DNA of 64,000 nt from Desulfosporosinus sp. I2 (GTDB lineage Bacteria; Bacillota; Desulfitobacteriia; Desulfitobacteriales; Desulfitobacteriaceae), in NCBI RefSeq assembly GCF_000960765.1, contig NZ_JYNH01000004.1:1-64000 (forward strand), written 5' to 3'. Below the pieces are notes generated by a model that worked only from the letters and a program-made list of their open reading frames with translations, was not told where the DNA came from and searched no databases. Position numbers and translations under genes: made by a program. Every line of letters begins with the position of its first letter. Within the stretch, counting starts at the first letter, position 1. This document shows positions 26,584 to 35,824 of this stretch, piece by piece.

Positions 26584-28752
26584 TTGGAGTTTAATCAAGT
26601 CATTGCCCAAGAATTGGGACTTAAGATATCCCAAGTGAAAGAAGCCGTTGATTTATTGGATGGGGGAAATACCATCCCTTTTATTGCCCGTTACCGCAAG
26701 GAGGTAACAGGGGAATTGGATGAAAATGTTCTGCGCGATATCGTAGATCGGTTAGACTATTTACGCCGTTTGGATCAGCGGAAAACAGAAGTCATGCGAC
26801 TCATAGACGAACAGGGTAAGCTTACGGAAGAACTGTCTACCCAAATAATGTCTGCAACTGTTCTTCAGGACGTTGAAGATCTCTACCGACCCTATAAACA
26901 AAAACGCCGTACACGGGCGACGATTGCAAAGGAAAAGGGCCTCGAGCCGTTGGCGGAATGGTTGTTAGTGCAGTATATCAGAGGAGATCCTCAAGTAGAG
27001 GCAGAGAAATATCTGAATACTGAATTAGACGTCAATTCCTCGGACGAAGCTTTGGCCGGTGCAATGGATATTATCGCCGAGACGATTGCCGATGATGCAG
27101 CTCTTCGAAAACGGATTAGACAAGAAACCTTTCGCATTGCGGATGTCGTTGCTGCCTCAATCGCGAAGAAAGCGAAGGAGCGGTCACCCTTTGAGATGTA
27201 TTACGATTACCGGGAGCCTGTTCGAAAAATTCCCCCGCATCGTGTTCTAGCCCTTAATCGAGGAGAAAAGGAAGAATTTCTTTCTGTCAAAATCGATGCT
27301 CCGCAAGAAACCCTACATAGACTTCTTGAATTGCGCTATGTCAAAACGGGGCCGTGTGCGCCATGGGTTCAAAAAGCGGCACTTGATGCTTATAAACGAT
27401 TGATCGAACCCTCGATCGAACGGGAAGTGCGTGCTGAACTGTCTGCTCAAGCGGAAGAGCAAGCCATTAAAGTATTTGCCGCTAATCTGCGCCAGCTTTT
27501 ACTTCAACCACCCGTCCGTGGGAAAATGGTACTTGGACTTGATCCAGGGTTTATTTCAGGCTGTAAGTGGGCGGTTGTAGATGAAACAGGAAAGCTCTTG
27601 AAGGTTGGAGTTATTTACCCACATCCGCCACAGAAGAAACGTCAAGAGGCTAAAGAGATATTACGGAAGGCAATAGCGGAGTTTGATGCAAATCTTATTG
27701 CCATTGGGAATGGTACCGCCTCTAGAGAAACGGAAGAGGTCGTGGCAGAAATGATTCGGGAAGATGGGATTTCTGCAGAATTCATTTTGGTGAGTGAAGC
27801 CGGGGCATCTGTGTACTCCGCCTCTAAACTGGCAGGTGATGAATTTCCAGACTTCGATCTTTCCCTTCGGAGTGCAGTGTCTATTGCCAGAAGGCTACAA
27901 GATCCCCTAGCAGAACTCGTAAAGATCGAACCGAAGGCTGTAGGAGTCGGACAATATCAGCATGATGTTCAGCCTAAACGCTTAGAGGAGTCCCTCCATG
28001 GAGTCGTGGAATCCTGTGTGAATGTCGTTGGAGTTGATTTAAACACCGCCTCAGCTTCATTGCTCCAATACGTAGCAGGTTTAAAGTCAGCAGTTGCCAA
28101 AAACGTTGTAGCCTGGCGGGATGAACATGGAAAATTTAGCCGTCGTGATCAGCTTAAGAAAATTCCACGGCTGGGAGCCCAAACGTATATTCAGTGTGCG
28201 GGGTTTATTCGCCTGCCGGATGGAGTTAATCCTTTGGAAAACACACCTGTTCATCCGGAATCGTATGAGCTAGCGGAAAATATCCTAAAAAAAATCGGGC
28301 ACACTTCAGAGGATTTGCGAGCGAGGCTCGCTGAAGTGCGCAAGAAACTGGCTGTATTAGAGGCTCAGGAGTTGGCCAGTGAATTTGATGCCGGGGTTCC
28401 GACGATTCGAGATATTTTAGACGCTCTGCAAAGGCCCGGTAGAGATCCACGGGAAGATTTACCTCGACCGTTACTACGGCGAGATGTCACACGTATGGAG
28501 GATCTTAGCGAAGGGATGGTCTTAGAGGGGACAGTACGCAATGTTGTGGATTTCGGAGCGTTTGTGGATATCGGTGTGAAGCACGATGGGTTGGTTCATA
28601 TTTCCCAGTTGTGTGATAAGTTCATCAAACATCCCATGGAAGCCGTCGCAGTTGGGGATATTGTCAAGGTACGTGTGATCGGGATAGATAAGGGAAGAGA
28701 ACGTGTGAGTCTATCCATGCGAGATAGTTCGAACCCAATTAAGCCTATCTGA
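26584..28752 (+). CDS. Tex family S1 RNA-binding protein
   Basis: Cytoplasmic nucleic-acid binding protein of 722 aa, normal length for Tex. It has the N-terminal helical region (GNTIPFIARYRKEVTGELDE is a hallmark, about 28-47), the YqgF/RuvX-like fold starting at VLGLDPGFISGCKWAVVD (about 316), helix-hairpin-helix segments (about 490-560, LNTASASLLQYVAGL) and a C-terminal S1 domain (about 643-715, GMVLEGTVRNVVDFGAFVDI). Tex proteins bind RNA and affect transcription or transcript processing. The TTG start follows GGGAGG at 26569-26574. It ends in a strong terminator. Confidence 0.95.
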   Translation: MEFNQVIAQELGLKISQVKEAVDLLDGGNTIPFIARYRKEVTGELDENVLRDIVDRLDYLRRLDQRKTEVMRLIDEQGKLTEELSTQIMSATVLQDVEDLYRPYKQKRRTRATIAKEKGLEPLAEWLLVQYIRGDPQVEAEKYLNTELDVNSSDEALAGAMDIIAETIADDAALRKRIRQETFRIADVVAASIAKKAKERSPFEMYYDYREPVRKIPPHRVLALNRGEKEEFLSVKIDAPQETLHRLLELRYVKTGPCAPWVQKAALDAYKRLIEPSIEREVRAELSAQAEEQAIKVFAANLRQLLLQPPVRGKMVLGLDPGFISGCKWAVVDETGKLLKVGVIYPHPPQKKRQEAKEILRKAIAEFDANLIAIGNGTASRETEEVVAEMIREDGISAEFILVSEAGASVYSASKLAGDEFPDFDLSLRSAVSIARRLQDPLAELVKIEPKAVGVGQYQHDVQPKRLEESLHGVVESCVNVVGVDLNTASASLLQYVAGLKSAVAKNVVAWRDEHGKFSRRDQLKKIPRLGAQTYIQCAGFIRLPDGVNPLENTPVHPESYELAENILKKIGHTSEDLRARLAEVRKKLAVLEAQELASEFDAGVPTIRDILDALQRPGRDPREDLPRPLLRRDVTRMEDLSEGMVLEGTVRNVVDFGAFVDIGVKHDGLVHISQLCDKFIKHPMEAVAVGDIVKVRVIGIDKGRERVSLSMRDSSNPIKPI

Positions 28753-28790
28753 TCAGAACTACAAGAGCGTCATGGTTTCAAACTTTATAG

Positions 28791-28832
28791 AAAGAATAAC
28801 CACGGCTTAATAAGTCGTGGTTATTCTTTTTA
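28791..28832. terminator. Bidirectional intrinsic terminator between tex and HD-GYP gene
   Basis: AAAGAATAACCACGGCTT (28791-28808) pairs with 28812-28829 over 18 positions (one wobble) around AAT, followed by TTTTT on the plus strand and flanked by A residues on the other side, so it can end transcription from both directions. Confidence 0.8.
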
Positions 28833-28940
28833 CATATAAATCAGTGTACAACTATCAGCGTCTCCCAAATCAAGTTTGCACATTGAGTTTTGCTTAATAC
28901 CGATTTTGGAGAAATCTCCACTGTAAGAAACAGACAACTA

Positions 28941-29618
28941 TTATTTATCTCCGAGTTTTAAAGAGACCTCTTGCTTGATCATCTCGACAAAAGTTTGTCC
29001 TAGGTAAGGGTCGAACTGTCTCCCTGATTGTAGCTGTATTTCCTCTAAAGCTACCTCAAGGGTCATAGCTCTTCGATAAAGCCTACCGGATGTCATGGCC
29101 TCGAAGGCATCAGCTAAGGAAACAATTCGTGCCGCAAGTGGGATCTTTTCTCCTCGAAGCCCTTGTGGATAACCTTTTCCATTGTAGTGTTCATGATGAT
29201 GAAGGGCAATGGGAATAATAGAGTGTAAAGCTCGGGAAGGCTCTAATATTCGAGCGCCAATCTCGGGATGTTTCTCAATCCTGACATATTCATCGGCTGT
29301 TAATGCCCATGGTTTAAGCAAAATATCGTCTCTGATTCCGATTTTACCAATGTCGTGGAGCAAAGCACCTATACGGAGTTGTTCGATTTCTTCTTGAGAG
29401 AGTCCTAACTGAATGCCCAACATGACAGCGTATGTCGTCACCAGAACTGAGTGTTCCCAAGTCTCTATGTTCTTTGCGGCAAGTGCCATTGCTAAAGTCT
29501 GCAAAAATTCGCTGAGTGATAGTACTTTTTTACTTTCAAGCGCAACATTATCGACACTATCGAGAAAGAATTCTTGAATCTGGAACGAATCTATTATGCT
29601 GCTTTTCCCTGAGCGCAT
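28941..29618 (-). CDS. HD-GYP domain protein, putative c-di-GMP phosphodiesterase
   Basis: Single-domain HD-GYP protein of 225 aa. After an N-terminal helix region the domain has HSVLVTTYAVMLG, the metal-binding HDIGKIGI (about 88-95), HHHEHYNGKGYP (about 139-150), the GYP element and ARIVSLADAFEAMTS. The usual HHExxDGxGYP has Asn where Asp is common, a variation seen in some active members. It would hydrolyse cyclic di-GMP. The start codon follows GGAGGTGGCGC. The CheY-like gene directly upstream on the same strand, 26 bases away, is a likely partner, as in two-protein RpfG-like systems. Activity is inferred from motif only. Confidence 0.88.
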   Translation of the reverse strand: MRSGKSSIIDSFQIQEFFLDSVDNVALESKKVLSLSEFLQTLAMALAAKNIETWEHSVLVTTYAVMLGIQLGLSQEEIEQLRIGALLHDIGKIGIRDDILLKPWALTADEYVRIEKHPEIGARILEPSRALHSIIPIALHHHEHYNGKGYPQGLRGEKIPLAARIVSLADAFEAMTSGRLYRRAMTLEVALEEIQLQSGRQFDPYLGQTFVEMIKQEVSLKLGDK

Positions 29619-29644
29619 GCGCCACCTCCAATATAAGTACGGGT

Positions 29645-30004
29645 TTATTCAAAAACTATTCGAACCTTATGTATAAGTTCGTAAATATCAAATGGTTTCA
29701 TCAATACATCTTGTGCCCCTTGCTTCTTAGCTTGTTCCTCTATCTCCTCTCCGCTAACCATGATCACAGGAATGTCCTTAGCGAGCCCATCCTTCTTTAG
29801 CAATTGTAATACATCTAAGCCACAGATATCAGGCATGTTATTATCGAGTAAAATAAGAGATGGTTTGTATTCAGATAAGGCATACCCTAAACATTCGTCA
29901 CCACTGCCCACCTGTTTAGATTCATAGCCTGCGTTAGATAGTACCTCCGCAAACAACCTGCGAATGTATCGCCTATCATCTACTACTAATATGTATTCGA
30001 CCAC
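29645..30004 (-). CDS. Stand-alone response regulator receiver (CheY-like)
   Basis: Receiver domain of 119 aa without an output domain. Acidic pocket DD at residues 9-10, phospho-acceptor Asp in LILLDNNMP (about residue 54), the Ser of VSGE and the Lys of LMKPF are all in place. The GTG start at 30004 follows GGGAGGAG. It lies directly upstream of the HD-GYP gene in one operon, so phosphorylation of this protein may control that enzyme. No histidine kinase is in the window. Confidence 0.9.
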   Translation of the reverse strand: MVEYILVVDDRRYIRRLFAEVLSNAGYESKQVGSGDECLGYALSEYKPSLILLDNNMPDICGLDVLQLLKKDGLAKDIPVIMVSGEEIEEQAKKQGAQDVLMKPFDIYELIHKVRIVFE

Positions 30005-30126
30005 GATCTTTCTCCTCCCAATTATATATTATATGACTATTAGTATATGTTTTCAACATATTTTACAAACTTATAGTATGTGAAAGAGTTGAACTCTGAC
30101 CTTTACAATGGTAATGAGGTGATAAT

Positions 30127-30483
30127 ATGGAAAGTATCCGAAAAGTTGTAGGAAAAAACATACGGTTCTACCGTCTAACTAAAGGCTTCACACAGGAATT
30201 CCTTGCTGAAAAACTCGATGTAAGTAGTACATATATCGGTTATCTGGAAAGAGGTCAAAAATCCCCCTCATTGGAGCTGATTTCTAAAATATCAAAAGCA
30301 CTGGAAATTGAACCTGCTTTACTATTAAGCTCACCCGACAAGGGGGATGATGAACTGAAACGTTTAATATCACTTTTATCTGGCAAAGCACCATACTCTG
30401 TTGCCTTCGTCCATAATATTGCCACCGCTTACTTTAAATCCCTCGAAGACCATGACTACCAAAAGGACCAGTTGCATCGCTGA
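30127..30483 (+). CDS. XRE family helix-turn-helix regulator
   Basis: Small DNA-binding protein of 118 aa. The Cro/CI-type HTH is clear at about residues 8-62: IRFYRLTKGFTQEFLAEKLD, then SSTYIGYLERGQKSPSLELI. The C-terminal 50 residues are a short helical tail. It is divergent from the response regulator gene with about 120 bases between. The ATG follows GAGGTGAT. Targets are unknown; autoregulation or control of the divergent pair is possible. The 290-base gap after it has no gene I can support. Confidence 0.85.
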   Translation: MESIRKVVGKNIRFYRLTKGFTQEFLAEKLDVSSTYIGYLERGQKSPSLELISKISKALEIEPALLLSSPDKGDDELKRLISLLSGKAPYSVAFVHNIATAYFKSLEDHDYQKDQLHR

Positions 30484-30773
30484 TGAGCGGTTCATTTAAA
30501 AAGGTTTCCTCTTTTTAACATCAAAAAATACTATTTGATTTTTCTTGATGGACATATCATTACGCTGACAATATACGTAACTCTGATTTGTGTAAAAGAA
30601 CTTGTCCATGTAATTAGTTACTGGTCGTAACTGGAATTCTTTTTAATCCCGAGCTGTGATAATATCAATAGTCTGATATAATGATCAAATGGGTTTATTA
30701 GCGCTTTTGGGGATTGCGGGTTAGACAATCCTTCCAAGTGAGAGAAAAGATTTGAAAAAGAGGGTCATTTTAC

Positions 30774-31706
30774 GTGCAGAAGGTTAAAAAAAGGCGTTTG
30801 CAGGGAGTTGGAGCTGTCCTTGTGGCGGGAACCGGTTACGCCTTAATGTCCATACTAGTTAAGGGGGCTTTCCAGCTTGGGCTCGGCCCAATTCAGGTGA
30901 TTGCTCTGCAATCATGGATTGCGTCGATCCTCCTACTTCTCTATGCTGTGTTCTTTAAACGAGAGGTATTTATAGTTCCACTTCATACTTTGTGGTTACT
31001 AGCCTTACAAGGCTTGGTCGGCGCCTTTGGAACCAGCCTCTTATACGCGTATGCGCTCATGTTTCTTCCTGTCTCTGTGGCAATCTTACTTCTTTATCTT
31101 TATCCGGCGTTAGTTTTAGCGGCGGGGGTAATAATTTGGCACAAAAAGGTTGGCCGCCAAGAGCTGGTAGCTTTTCTTTTAACCTTGTCAGGAACCACGC
31201 TGGCAAGTGGAATTTTCTCGGGAGTGAGTGAAGTCGCGTTAGTAGGGATCATTCTGGGTTTGGCTTCTGCGATAGCCTACGCTACCTTTAACATTGTCGG
31301 GGAATTAGTCTTAGCTAAGGTATCCCCTTTAGTGGCTATGTGCTTTACCCAATGGGTTTGTGCTATAGCCCTGTTGTTTGTCATGAAGGGAGATGTCATG
31401 AATATTCCTTGGCAGAACGCTCAAACTTGGAAAATTGGCATCTTACTAGCGACGGTCGCCTCCATAATTCCGTTTTACATGATTCTGCTGGGAATTGAGC
31501 GATTAGGGGCAGATCAAGCGGCTATTCTCAGTACGTTTGAGTTACCGATGACGTTTCTTATGGCAGCCGTTTTCCTAGAAGAGTTTCCTAAAGTGACACA
31601 ATTAATAGGTGGGAGTTTAGTTTTAGGTGGAATATTTTTATTAAACTGGAGGAGTAAAGGTGAACAAAGAAATGAAGAAGCTTTTTATCAAGAACGGTCA
31701 GATTAA
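30774..31706 (+). CDS. EamA/DMT family transporter
   Basis: Ten-span membrane transporter of 310 aa with two EamA repeats (about 12-140 and 155-290). Characteristic segments are GTGYALMSILVKGAF, FLPVSVAILLLYLYPALV and, in the second half, LERLGADQAAILSTFELPMTF with VFLEEFPKVTQLIGGSLVLG. Such carriers export or import amino acids, nucleosides and other metabolites. The GTG start follows AGAGGG. The 3' end overlaps the next gene by 47 bases, and a second EamA gene follows that one, so the three genes probably act on a shared substrate. The substrate is unknown. Confidence 0.88.
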   Translation: MQKVKKRRLQGVGAVLVAGTGYALMSILVKGAFQLGLGPIQVIALQSWIASILLLLYAVFFKREVFIVPLHTLWLLALQGLVGAFGTSLLYAYALMFLPVSVAILLLYLYPALVLAAGVIIWHKKVGRQELVAFLLTLSGTTLASGIFSGVSEVALVGIILGLASAIAYATFNIVGELVLAKVSPLVAMCFTQWVCAIALLFVMKGDVMNIPWQNAQTWKIGILLATVASIIPFYMILLGIERLGADQAAILSTFELPMTFLMAAVFLEEFPKVTQLIGGSLVLGGIFLLNWRSKGEQRNEEAFYQERSD

Positions 31707-32853
31707 AACAATGACCGGACGAGAATTTATGGGGGATATTCTAATTGAGGGAACAAAAATAACGGCCCTTGAAGAAACTTCGGTGATCGACGCTCCAGCA
31801 GATGCAACTGTAATTGATGCTATGGGTTGTCTTGTTATGCCAGGCATGATTGATGCTCATTGTCACGTAGGAATTGGAGAAGAGATTTACCGGTGGGAAG
31901 GGGAAGACTTCAACGAAATGACGGATCCTGTGACTCCGGACATGCGAGCGATTGATGGAATTAACCCAGAAGATGAGGGTTTTCGCGATGCTCGTTTAGG
32001 GGGTGTGACAGCCGTTTTTACGGTGCCTGGCAGTGCCAATGTCATTGGAGGAACGGGGGTCGTCATGAAGACAGCTGGGAAAATCGTGGATAAGATGATT
32101 GTTCGCGATCCTGCTGGTTTGAAAGTGGCCTTTGGTGAAAATCCCAAGATGGTGTACGGCGAACAAAAAAAGATGCCCATGACTCGAATGGGTACAGCAG
32201 CCCTTCTGCGTCAGGCCTTGGTCGATGCGCAGGTGTACCGAGATAAATTGGAAGAAGGCAAAACAGATACCGATAAACTTCCGGAACGAGATTTAGGCTT
32301 AGAAACTCTGGTCCAAGTGATTAACCGCGAAATTCCATTGCGTGCGCATGCTCATCGTGCGGATGATATTATGACGGCCATTCGTATTGCCCGAGAATTC
32401 AAGGTTGATCTAGTCATTGAACATTGTACAGAAGGTCATAAAATTGCCGAAGAACTTGCAGAGCTTGGCTATCCGGCAGTGGTGGGTCCGTTGTTGACGA
32501 ACCGTTCCAAAGTGGAACTTAAGGATAAGTCCTTTAAAACTCCTGGCATCTTGGCTAAAGCAGGGGTGAAAGTGGCGATTATGACGGATCACTCGGTCAC
32601 ACCGATTGAACAACTTCCACTTTGTGCTGCTTTAGCGTGCAAAGCGGGGATGGATATCGAGGAGGCTTTACGCGCCATTACGATTAATCCGGCCGAAATC
32701 TTAGGTGTGTCTGATCGGATAGGGTCACTTGAAGTTGGGAAAGATGCGGATATTGTGATTTGGAGTGAGCATCCCTTGATAATTACCGCACGTCCGCTCT
32801 ATGTGATTATTGACGGTAAGATTGTGAACCCTGAACCAAGGGAGGGTGATTAA
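31660..32853 (+). CDS. Amidohydrolase family protein (imidazolonepropionase/dihydroorotase-like)
   Basis: Metal-dependent hydrolase of 397 aa. The metal-binding HxH is in GMIDAHCHVGIGEE (about residues 65-78); later metal ligands are the His in RAHAHRADD, the His in VIEHCTEGH and the Asp in IMTDHSVTPIE. The C-terminal GSLEVGKDADIVIWSEHPL is typical of the superfamily. The GTG start follows GGAGGAG, within the end of the upstream EamA gene. It hydrolyses a cyclic amide or related bond; substrate unknown. Being sandwiched between two EamA transporter genes points to uptake and breakdown, or release, of a small metabolite. Confidence 0.85.
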   Translation: MNKEMKKLFIKNGQIKTMTGREFMGDILIEGTKITALEETSVIDAPADATVIDAMGCLVMPGMIDAHCHVGIGEEIYRWEGEDFNEMTDPVTPDMRAIDGINPEDEGFRDARLGGVTAVFTVPGSANVIGGTGVVMKTAGKIVDKMIVRDPAGLKVAFGENPKMVYGEQKKMPMTRMGTAALLRQALVDAQVYRDKLEEGKTDTDKLPERDLGLETLVQVINREIPLRAHAHRADDIMTAIRIAREFKVDLVIEHCTEGHKIAEELAELGYPAVVGPLLTNRSKVELKDKSFKTPGILAKAGVKVAIMTDHSVTPIEQLPLCAALACKAGMDIEEALRAITINPAEILGVSDRIGSLEVGKDADIVIWSEHPLIITARPLYVIIDGKIVNPEPREGD

Positions 32854-32856
32854 GTC

Positions 32857-33792
32857 ATGAGTTCTAAACCCTCTCCTGGACTCCCAATTGTTGCGGGTAT
32901 CGGAATGGCCATAATTTGGGGATTTTCCTTTTTATTTACCAAGGAGACTCTCGATCATACCTTTCCGCTCCAACTATTGGGCTTTCGCTTCGGGGCTGCA
33001 GCTCTATTATTGAGCTTGTTGAAATTGACGGGTCTAATTCGGATTGAACTTAAAGGAAAACCGATCTCATCCTTACTCCTACTGGCTCTTTTTCAACCGG
33101 GTCTTTATTTCATTGGAGAAACTTGGGGTGTTAAGTGGACTTCGGCTTCTGAAGCCGGTATGGTTATCGCTTTGGTCCCAGTTTCCATCGCAACCATGGC
33201 CGCGATTTTTCTAAAAGAGAAACTCAATACTAAGCAAGTCCTTTCGATCGGTGCCTCTGTCGTGGGCGTGATGATCATTGTGTCAGTGCAAGGGACCCTT
33301 CAGTTTGGAGAGCATCTCTGGGGAATTCTGGCGCTTCTCGTAGCGGTGCTGGCTGCGGGAGCCTACGGTATTTTATCAAGACATTCCTCAGCGAGTTTTA
33401 ATCCCTTGGAGATCACCTTTGTCATGATGTGGTCCGGAACAGTGATCTTTAATGTATTAGGTGTTGGACAAAGTGCACTCCAAGGGGATTTAGTGTCTTA
33501 TCTAAAACCACTTCAATTGACGAGTGTGCTATGGGCAATTTTCTACCTAAGTGCGATTTCGTCAGTGCTGGCATTTTTCCTTTCCAATTATATGTTTGCT
33601 GCCTTGCCCGTTTCTCAAACCGCACCGATTTTAAATCTTATTACGGTTGTGTCGGTTTTTTCTGGAGTGTTTTTTCGAGGAGAGCAGTTTGGCTGGATCC
33701 ATGCTATCGGGATTACTTTGATTATACTGGGAGTTTGGGGTACGAATGTTTTTGGCAGAACTAACTTAACACCCCTTTCGGAGAGCGCATAG
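32857..33792 (+). CDS. EamA/DMT family transporter (second)
   Basis: Ten-span drug/metabolite transporter of 311 aa with two EamA halves. Signature pieces are GMAIIWGFSFLFTKETLDHT, WTSASEAGMVIALVPVSIA and, in the second half, LPVSQTAPILNLITVVSVF. It begins three bases after the amidohydrolase stop behind a GGAGGGTG site. It is only distantly similar to the upstream EamA protein, so the pair did not arise by recent duplication. Function is inferred only at family level. Confidence 0.88.
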   Translation: MSSKPSPGLPIVAGIGMAIIWGFSFLFTKETLDHTFPLQLLGFRFGAAALLLSLLKLTGLIRIELKGKPISSLLLLALFQPGLYFIGETWGVKWTSASEAGMVIALVPVSIATMAAIFLKEKLNTKQVLSIGASVVGVMIIVSVQGTLQFGEHLWGILALLVAVLAAGAYGILSRHSSASFNPLEITFVMMWSGTVIFNVLGVGQSALQGDLVSYLKPLQLTSVLWAIFYLSAISSVLAFFLSNYMFAALPVSQTAPILNLITVVSVFSGVFFRGEQFGWIHAIGITLIILGVWGTNVFGRTNLTPLSESA

Positions 33793-33894
33793 CTGTTGCG
33801 AGGTTCGATGCACGAAGCACGAAATTCGAATTTCTAAGAGCAGATACCGGATAGCGACATTCGGCGACTGGATGAGATCTGAGAAAACTTATAA

Positions 33895-34030
33895 TGAGTT
33901 TGGTTCTAGGTAACACTAAATTAAGGTCCGAGGTTTAAGTTTCGAAGTTCGTATTGGGATTCTGCCTATATCAAGTGTTAGTTCTGAAAGCTTATTTTGA
34001 GTTTAGAGTTAGGTCAAACTAAATTAGGTT
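33895..34030. repeat. Imperfect 33-bp direct repeat in a gene-free gap
   Basis: The segment at 33895-33927 (TGAGTTT..TAGGT..ACTAAATTA) recurs at 33998-34030 with about seven differences. The gap 33793-34114 has no supported gene. The repeats may be regulatory, or relics of a duplication upstream of tsaE. Confidence 0.5.
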
Positions 34031-34114
34031 TTAATTAATCAAAACTTGGAGAAGAAAAAAACTCTTATGAAAGGAAACGGTTAAGGTTTGTCCAAGTTTT
34101 CTTAATCAATCATT

Positions 34115-34642
34115 ATGGACTATAGAGTTAAGAGTGCTACAGTAGAGCAAACTCGGGAGTGGGGGAAACAGCTAGGAGCGCGTTTGCGGGGAGGAGATGT
34201 CGTAGCTTTGAGCGGAGATTTGGGTGCAGGTAAAACGGCGTTTGCTCAAGGAGTTGGCGAGTCTTTAGGAGTCAAGGGTTCCATGACTAGTCCAACGTTC
34301 ACCTTTCAACAAGAGTATATCGGACGAATTCTAAATTCGGGGATGGGGATCGAGACCCAGACAGAGACTGAGATCCGTTTGATTCACATGGATCTATATC
34401 GTTTACAGCGTCCAGAAGAAGTGGAAGTGATCGGGGTGGAAGATGCGTTTGTAGAGGATGCTGTCTGTCTGATTGAATGGCCCGAAATAGCGGAGGATCT
34501 TTTACCAGAAAGTCGATTAGACATTCAAATTATTGGTAGTGGCGAAGCTCCCCGCGAAATTATCTTTCGCGCACGGGAGCATGATTGGGAGCTGCGCTTA
34601 AAGGACCTGAATATTTTAGGAGAGGTTCGAAGGATCCAATGA
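34115..34642 (+). CDS. tsaE: tRNA t6A biosynthesis ATPase TsaE
   Basis: P-loop ATPase of 175 aa that drives the TsaBD complex in making N6-threonylcarbamoyladenosine at A37 of ANN-decoding tRNAs. The N-terminal EQTREWGKQLGARLRGGDVV, Walker A SGDLGAGKTAFAQG (about 34-47), SPTFTFQQEY and LIHMDLYRL, then LIEWPEIAEDLLP, are standard TsaE motifs. The start has no strong ribosome binding site. It heads a compact tsaE-tsaB-rimI-tsaD operon with overlapping genes, as in many Firmicutes. Confidence 0.94.
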   Translation: MDYRVKSATVEQTREWGKQLGARLRGGDVVALSGDLGAGKTAFAQGVGESLGVKGSMTSPTFTFQQEYIGRILNSGMGIETQTETEIRLIHMDLYRLQRPEEVEVIGVEDAFVEDAVCLIEWPEIAEDLLPESRLDIQIIGSGEAPREIIFRAREHDWELRLKDLNILGEVRRIQ

Positions 34643-35364
34643 AATACTTAACGATTGATACGACGACAAAAGTAACGGCAGTAGCCTTGGCTGAAGACGG
34701 GCGGCTGGTCGGAGAAGGATTTTTACATACCTCAAGAACGCACTCAGAGCGTATCATTCCGATGCTTGATCAATTGCTAACTGCTGCAGATTGGTCACTA
34801 CAGGAATTGGATATGATCGGTGTAGTACGTGGACCGGGTTCGTTTACTGGAATACGGATCGGAATCGCTACAGCACAGGGCCTTGCCCAAGTGTTAAAGC
34901 TTCCGCTGATTGCCGTTGTGTCCCTCGATACTCTGGCCTGGGCGGGCTTAGGGAGAACGGAAGACATTGTTCCCCTTTTAGATGCGCGCAAAAATGAATG
35001 GTATACGGCACGTTATCGCTGGACGCGCGGCGAAGAGAAGGCTGAGTGTTTAACACCCCCTCAAGCGTTGCCTAAAGATCAATGGCTAGAACAATTGAGG
35101 GTATTGGACCGTCCAATTTGCTTCGTTGGAGATGCAATTGCTAAAGCTAAGGTTCAAATCGAGGAAGTGTTAGGCGAGCGAGCCTTGATTTTACCGGACT
35201 ATATTAATCTACCCAGGGGTGCGTATGCCGTTCAAGCAGTTTGGCAACGTTGGCAAGAAACGGGCGTAGGGGAACGGGTAGAACCGTACTACATCCGCTT
35301 TTCTGAAGCAGAGGTTAATTGGGCAAAGAAAGAGGAAGCGCGAAGGAGCGAGGGGCATGAATAA
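34639..35364 (+). CDS. tsaB: tRNA t6A biosynthesis scaffold TsaB
   Basis: ASKHA-fold protein of 241 aa, partner of TsaD in the threonylcarbamoyl transferase complex. It begins YLTIDTTTKVTAVALAEDGR and has the conserved TSRTHSERIIPMLDQL and RGPGSFTGIRIGIATAQGLA (about 63-82). Catalytic residues of TsaD are absent, as expected. The ATG at 34639 overlaps the tsaE stop (ATGA) and follows GAAGGA; a longer frame from 34585 lies inside tsaE and is rejected. Confidence 0.95.
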   Translation: MKYLTIDTTTKVTAVALAEDGRLVGEGFLHTSRTHSERIIPMLDQLLTAADWSLQELDMIGVVRGPGSFTGIRIGIATAQGLAQVLKLPLIAVVSLDTLAWAGLGRTEDIVPLLDARKNEWYTARYRWTRGEEKAECLTPPQALPKDQWLEQLRVLDRPICFVGDAIAKAKVQIEEVLGERALILPDYINLPRGAYAVQAVWQRWQETGVGERVEPYYIRFSEAEVNWAKKEEARRSEGHE

Positions 35365-35824
35365 TGGGATTGTACGTCCCATGAAGATCAATGATCTCCA
35401 AGTCATCCTAGAGATCGAGCGCGACTCGTTTGCTACCCCTTGGTCCATGCAAGCTTTTAAAGCAGAGCTTATCGATAATGAGTATGCGCGCTATTATTGT
35501 TTAGAGTTGGACGGTCAGACGATCGGGTACATGGGACTCTGGTTCATCCTTGATGAAGGGCATATTACGAATATCGCCATTACTCCAAGCTACCGAGGGC
35601 AACATTGGGGGGAGTTTCTCATGCGTAATGTGATGAAGAAAATGGTGGATGCGGGTATGGAACGAATGACTCTAGAAGTCCGTGCTTCAAACAGCCCTGC
35701 CCAGTCCTTATATAGTCGCTTAGGCTTCACCACGGCAGGAGTTCGTAAAGGGTATTATGCAGATAGTGGGGAGGATGCCTGGATTATGTGGGCGGAATTG
35801 CGAAGGGAAGTGAATGTGACGTGA
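35357..35824 (+). CDS. rimI: Ribosomal-protein-alanine N-acetyltransferase RimI
   Basis: GNAT acetyltransferase of 155 aa. Core motifs: IVRPMKINDLQVILEIERDS at the N-terminus, ITNIAITPSYRGQHWGEFLM (acetyl-CoA loop, about 76-95), LEVRASNSPAQSLYSRLGF and RKGYYADSGEDAWIM. The acetyl-CoA loop reads RGQHWG where RGxGxG/A is usual, so one glycine is replaced. RimI acetylates the N-terminus of ribosomal protein S18. It overlaps both neighbours by a few bases inside the t6A operon. Confidence 0.9.
   Translation: MNNGIVRPMKINDLQVILEIERDSFATPWSMQAFKAELIDNEYARYYCLELDGQTIGYMGLWFILDEGHITNIAITPSYRGQHWGEFLMRNVMKKMVDAGMERMTLEVRASNSPAQSLYSRLGFTTAGVRKGYYADSGEDAWIMWAELRREVNVT

Noticed and set aside
34585-34638. 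Longer TsaB start inside tsaE
   Set aside because: The family N-terminus begins at ATG 34639, which overlaps the tsaE stop and has a GAAGGA site; the extra residues match nothing in TsaB.
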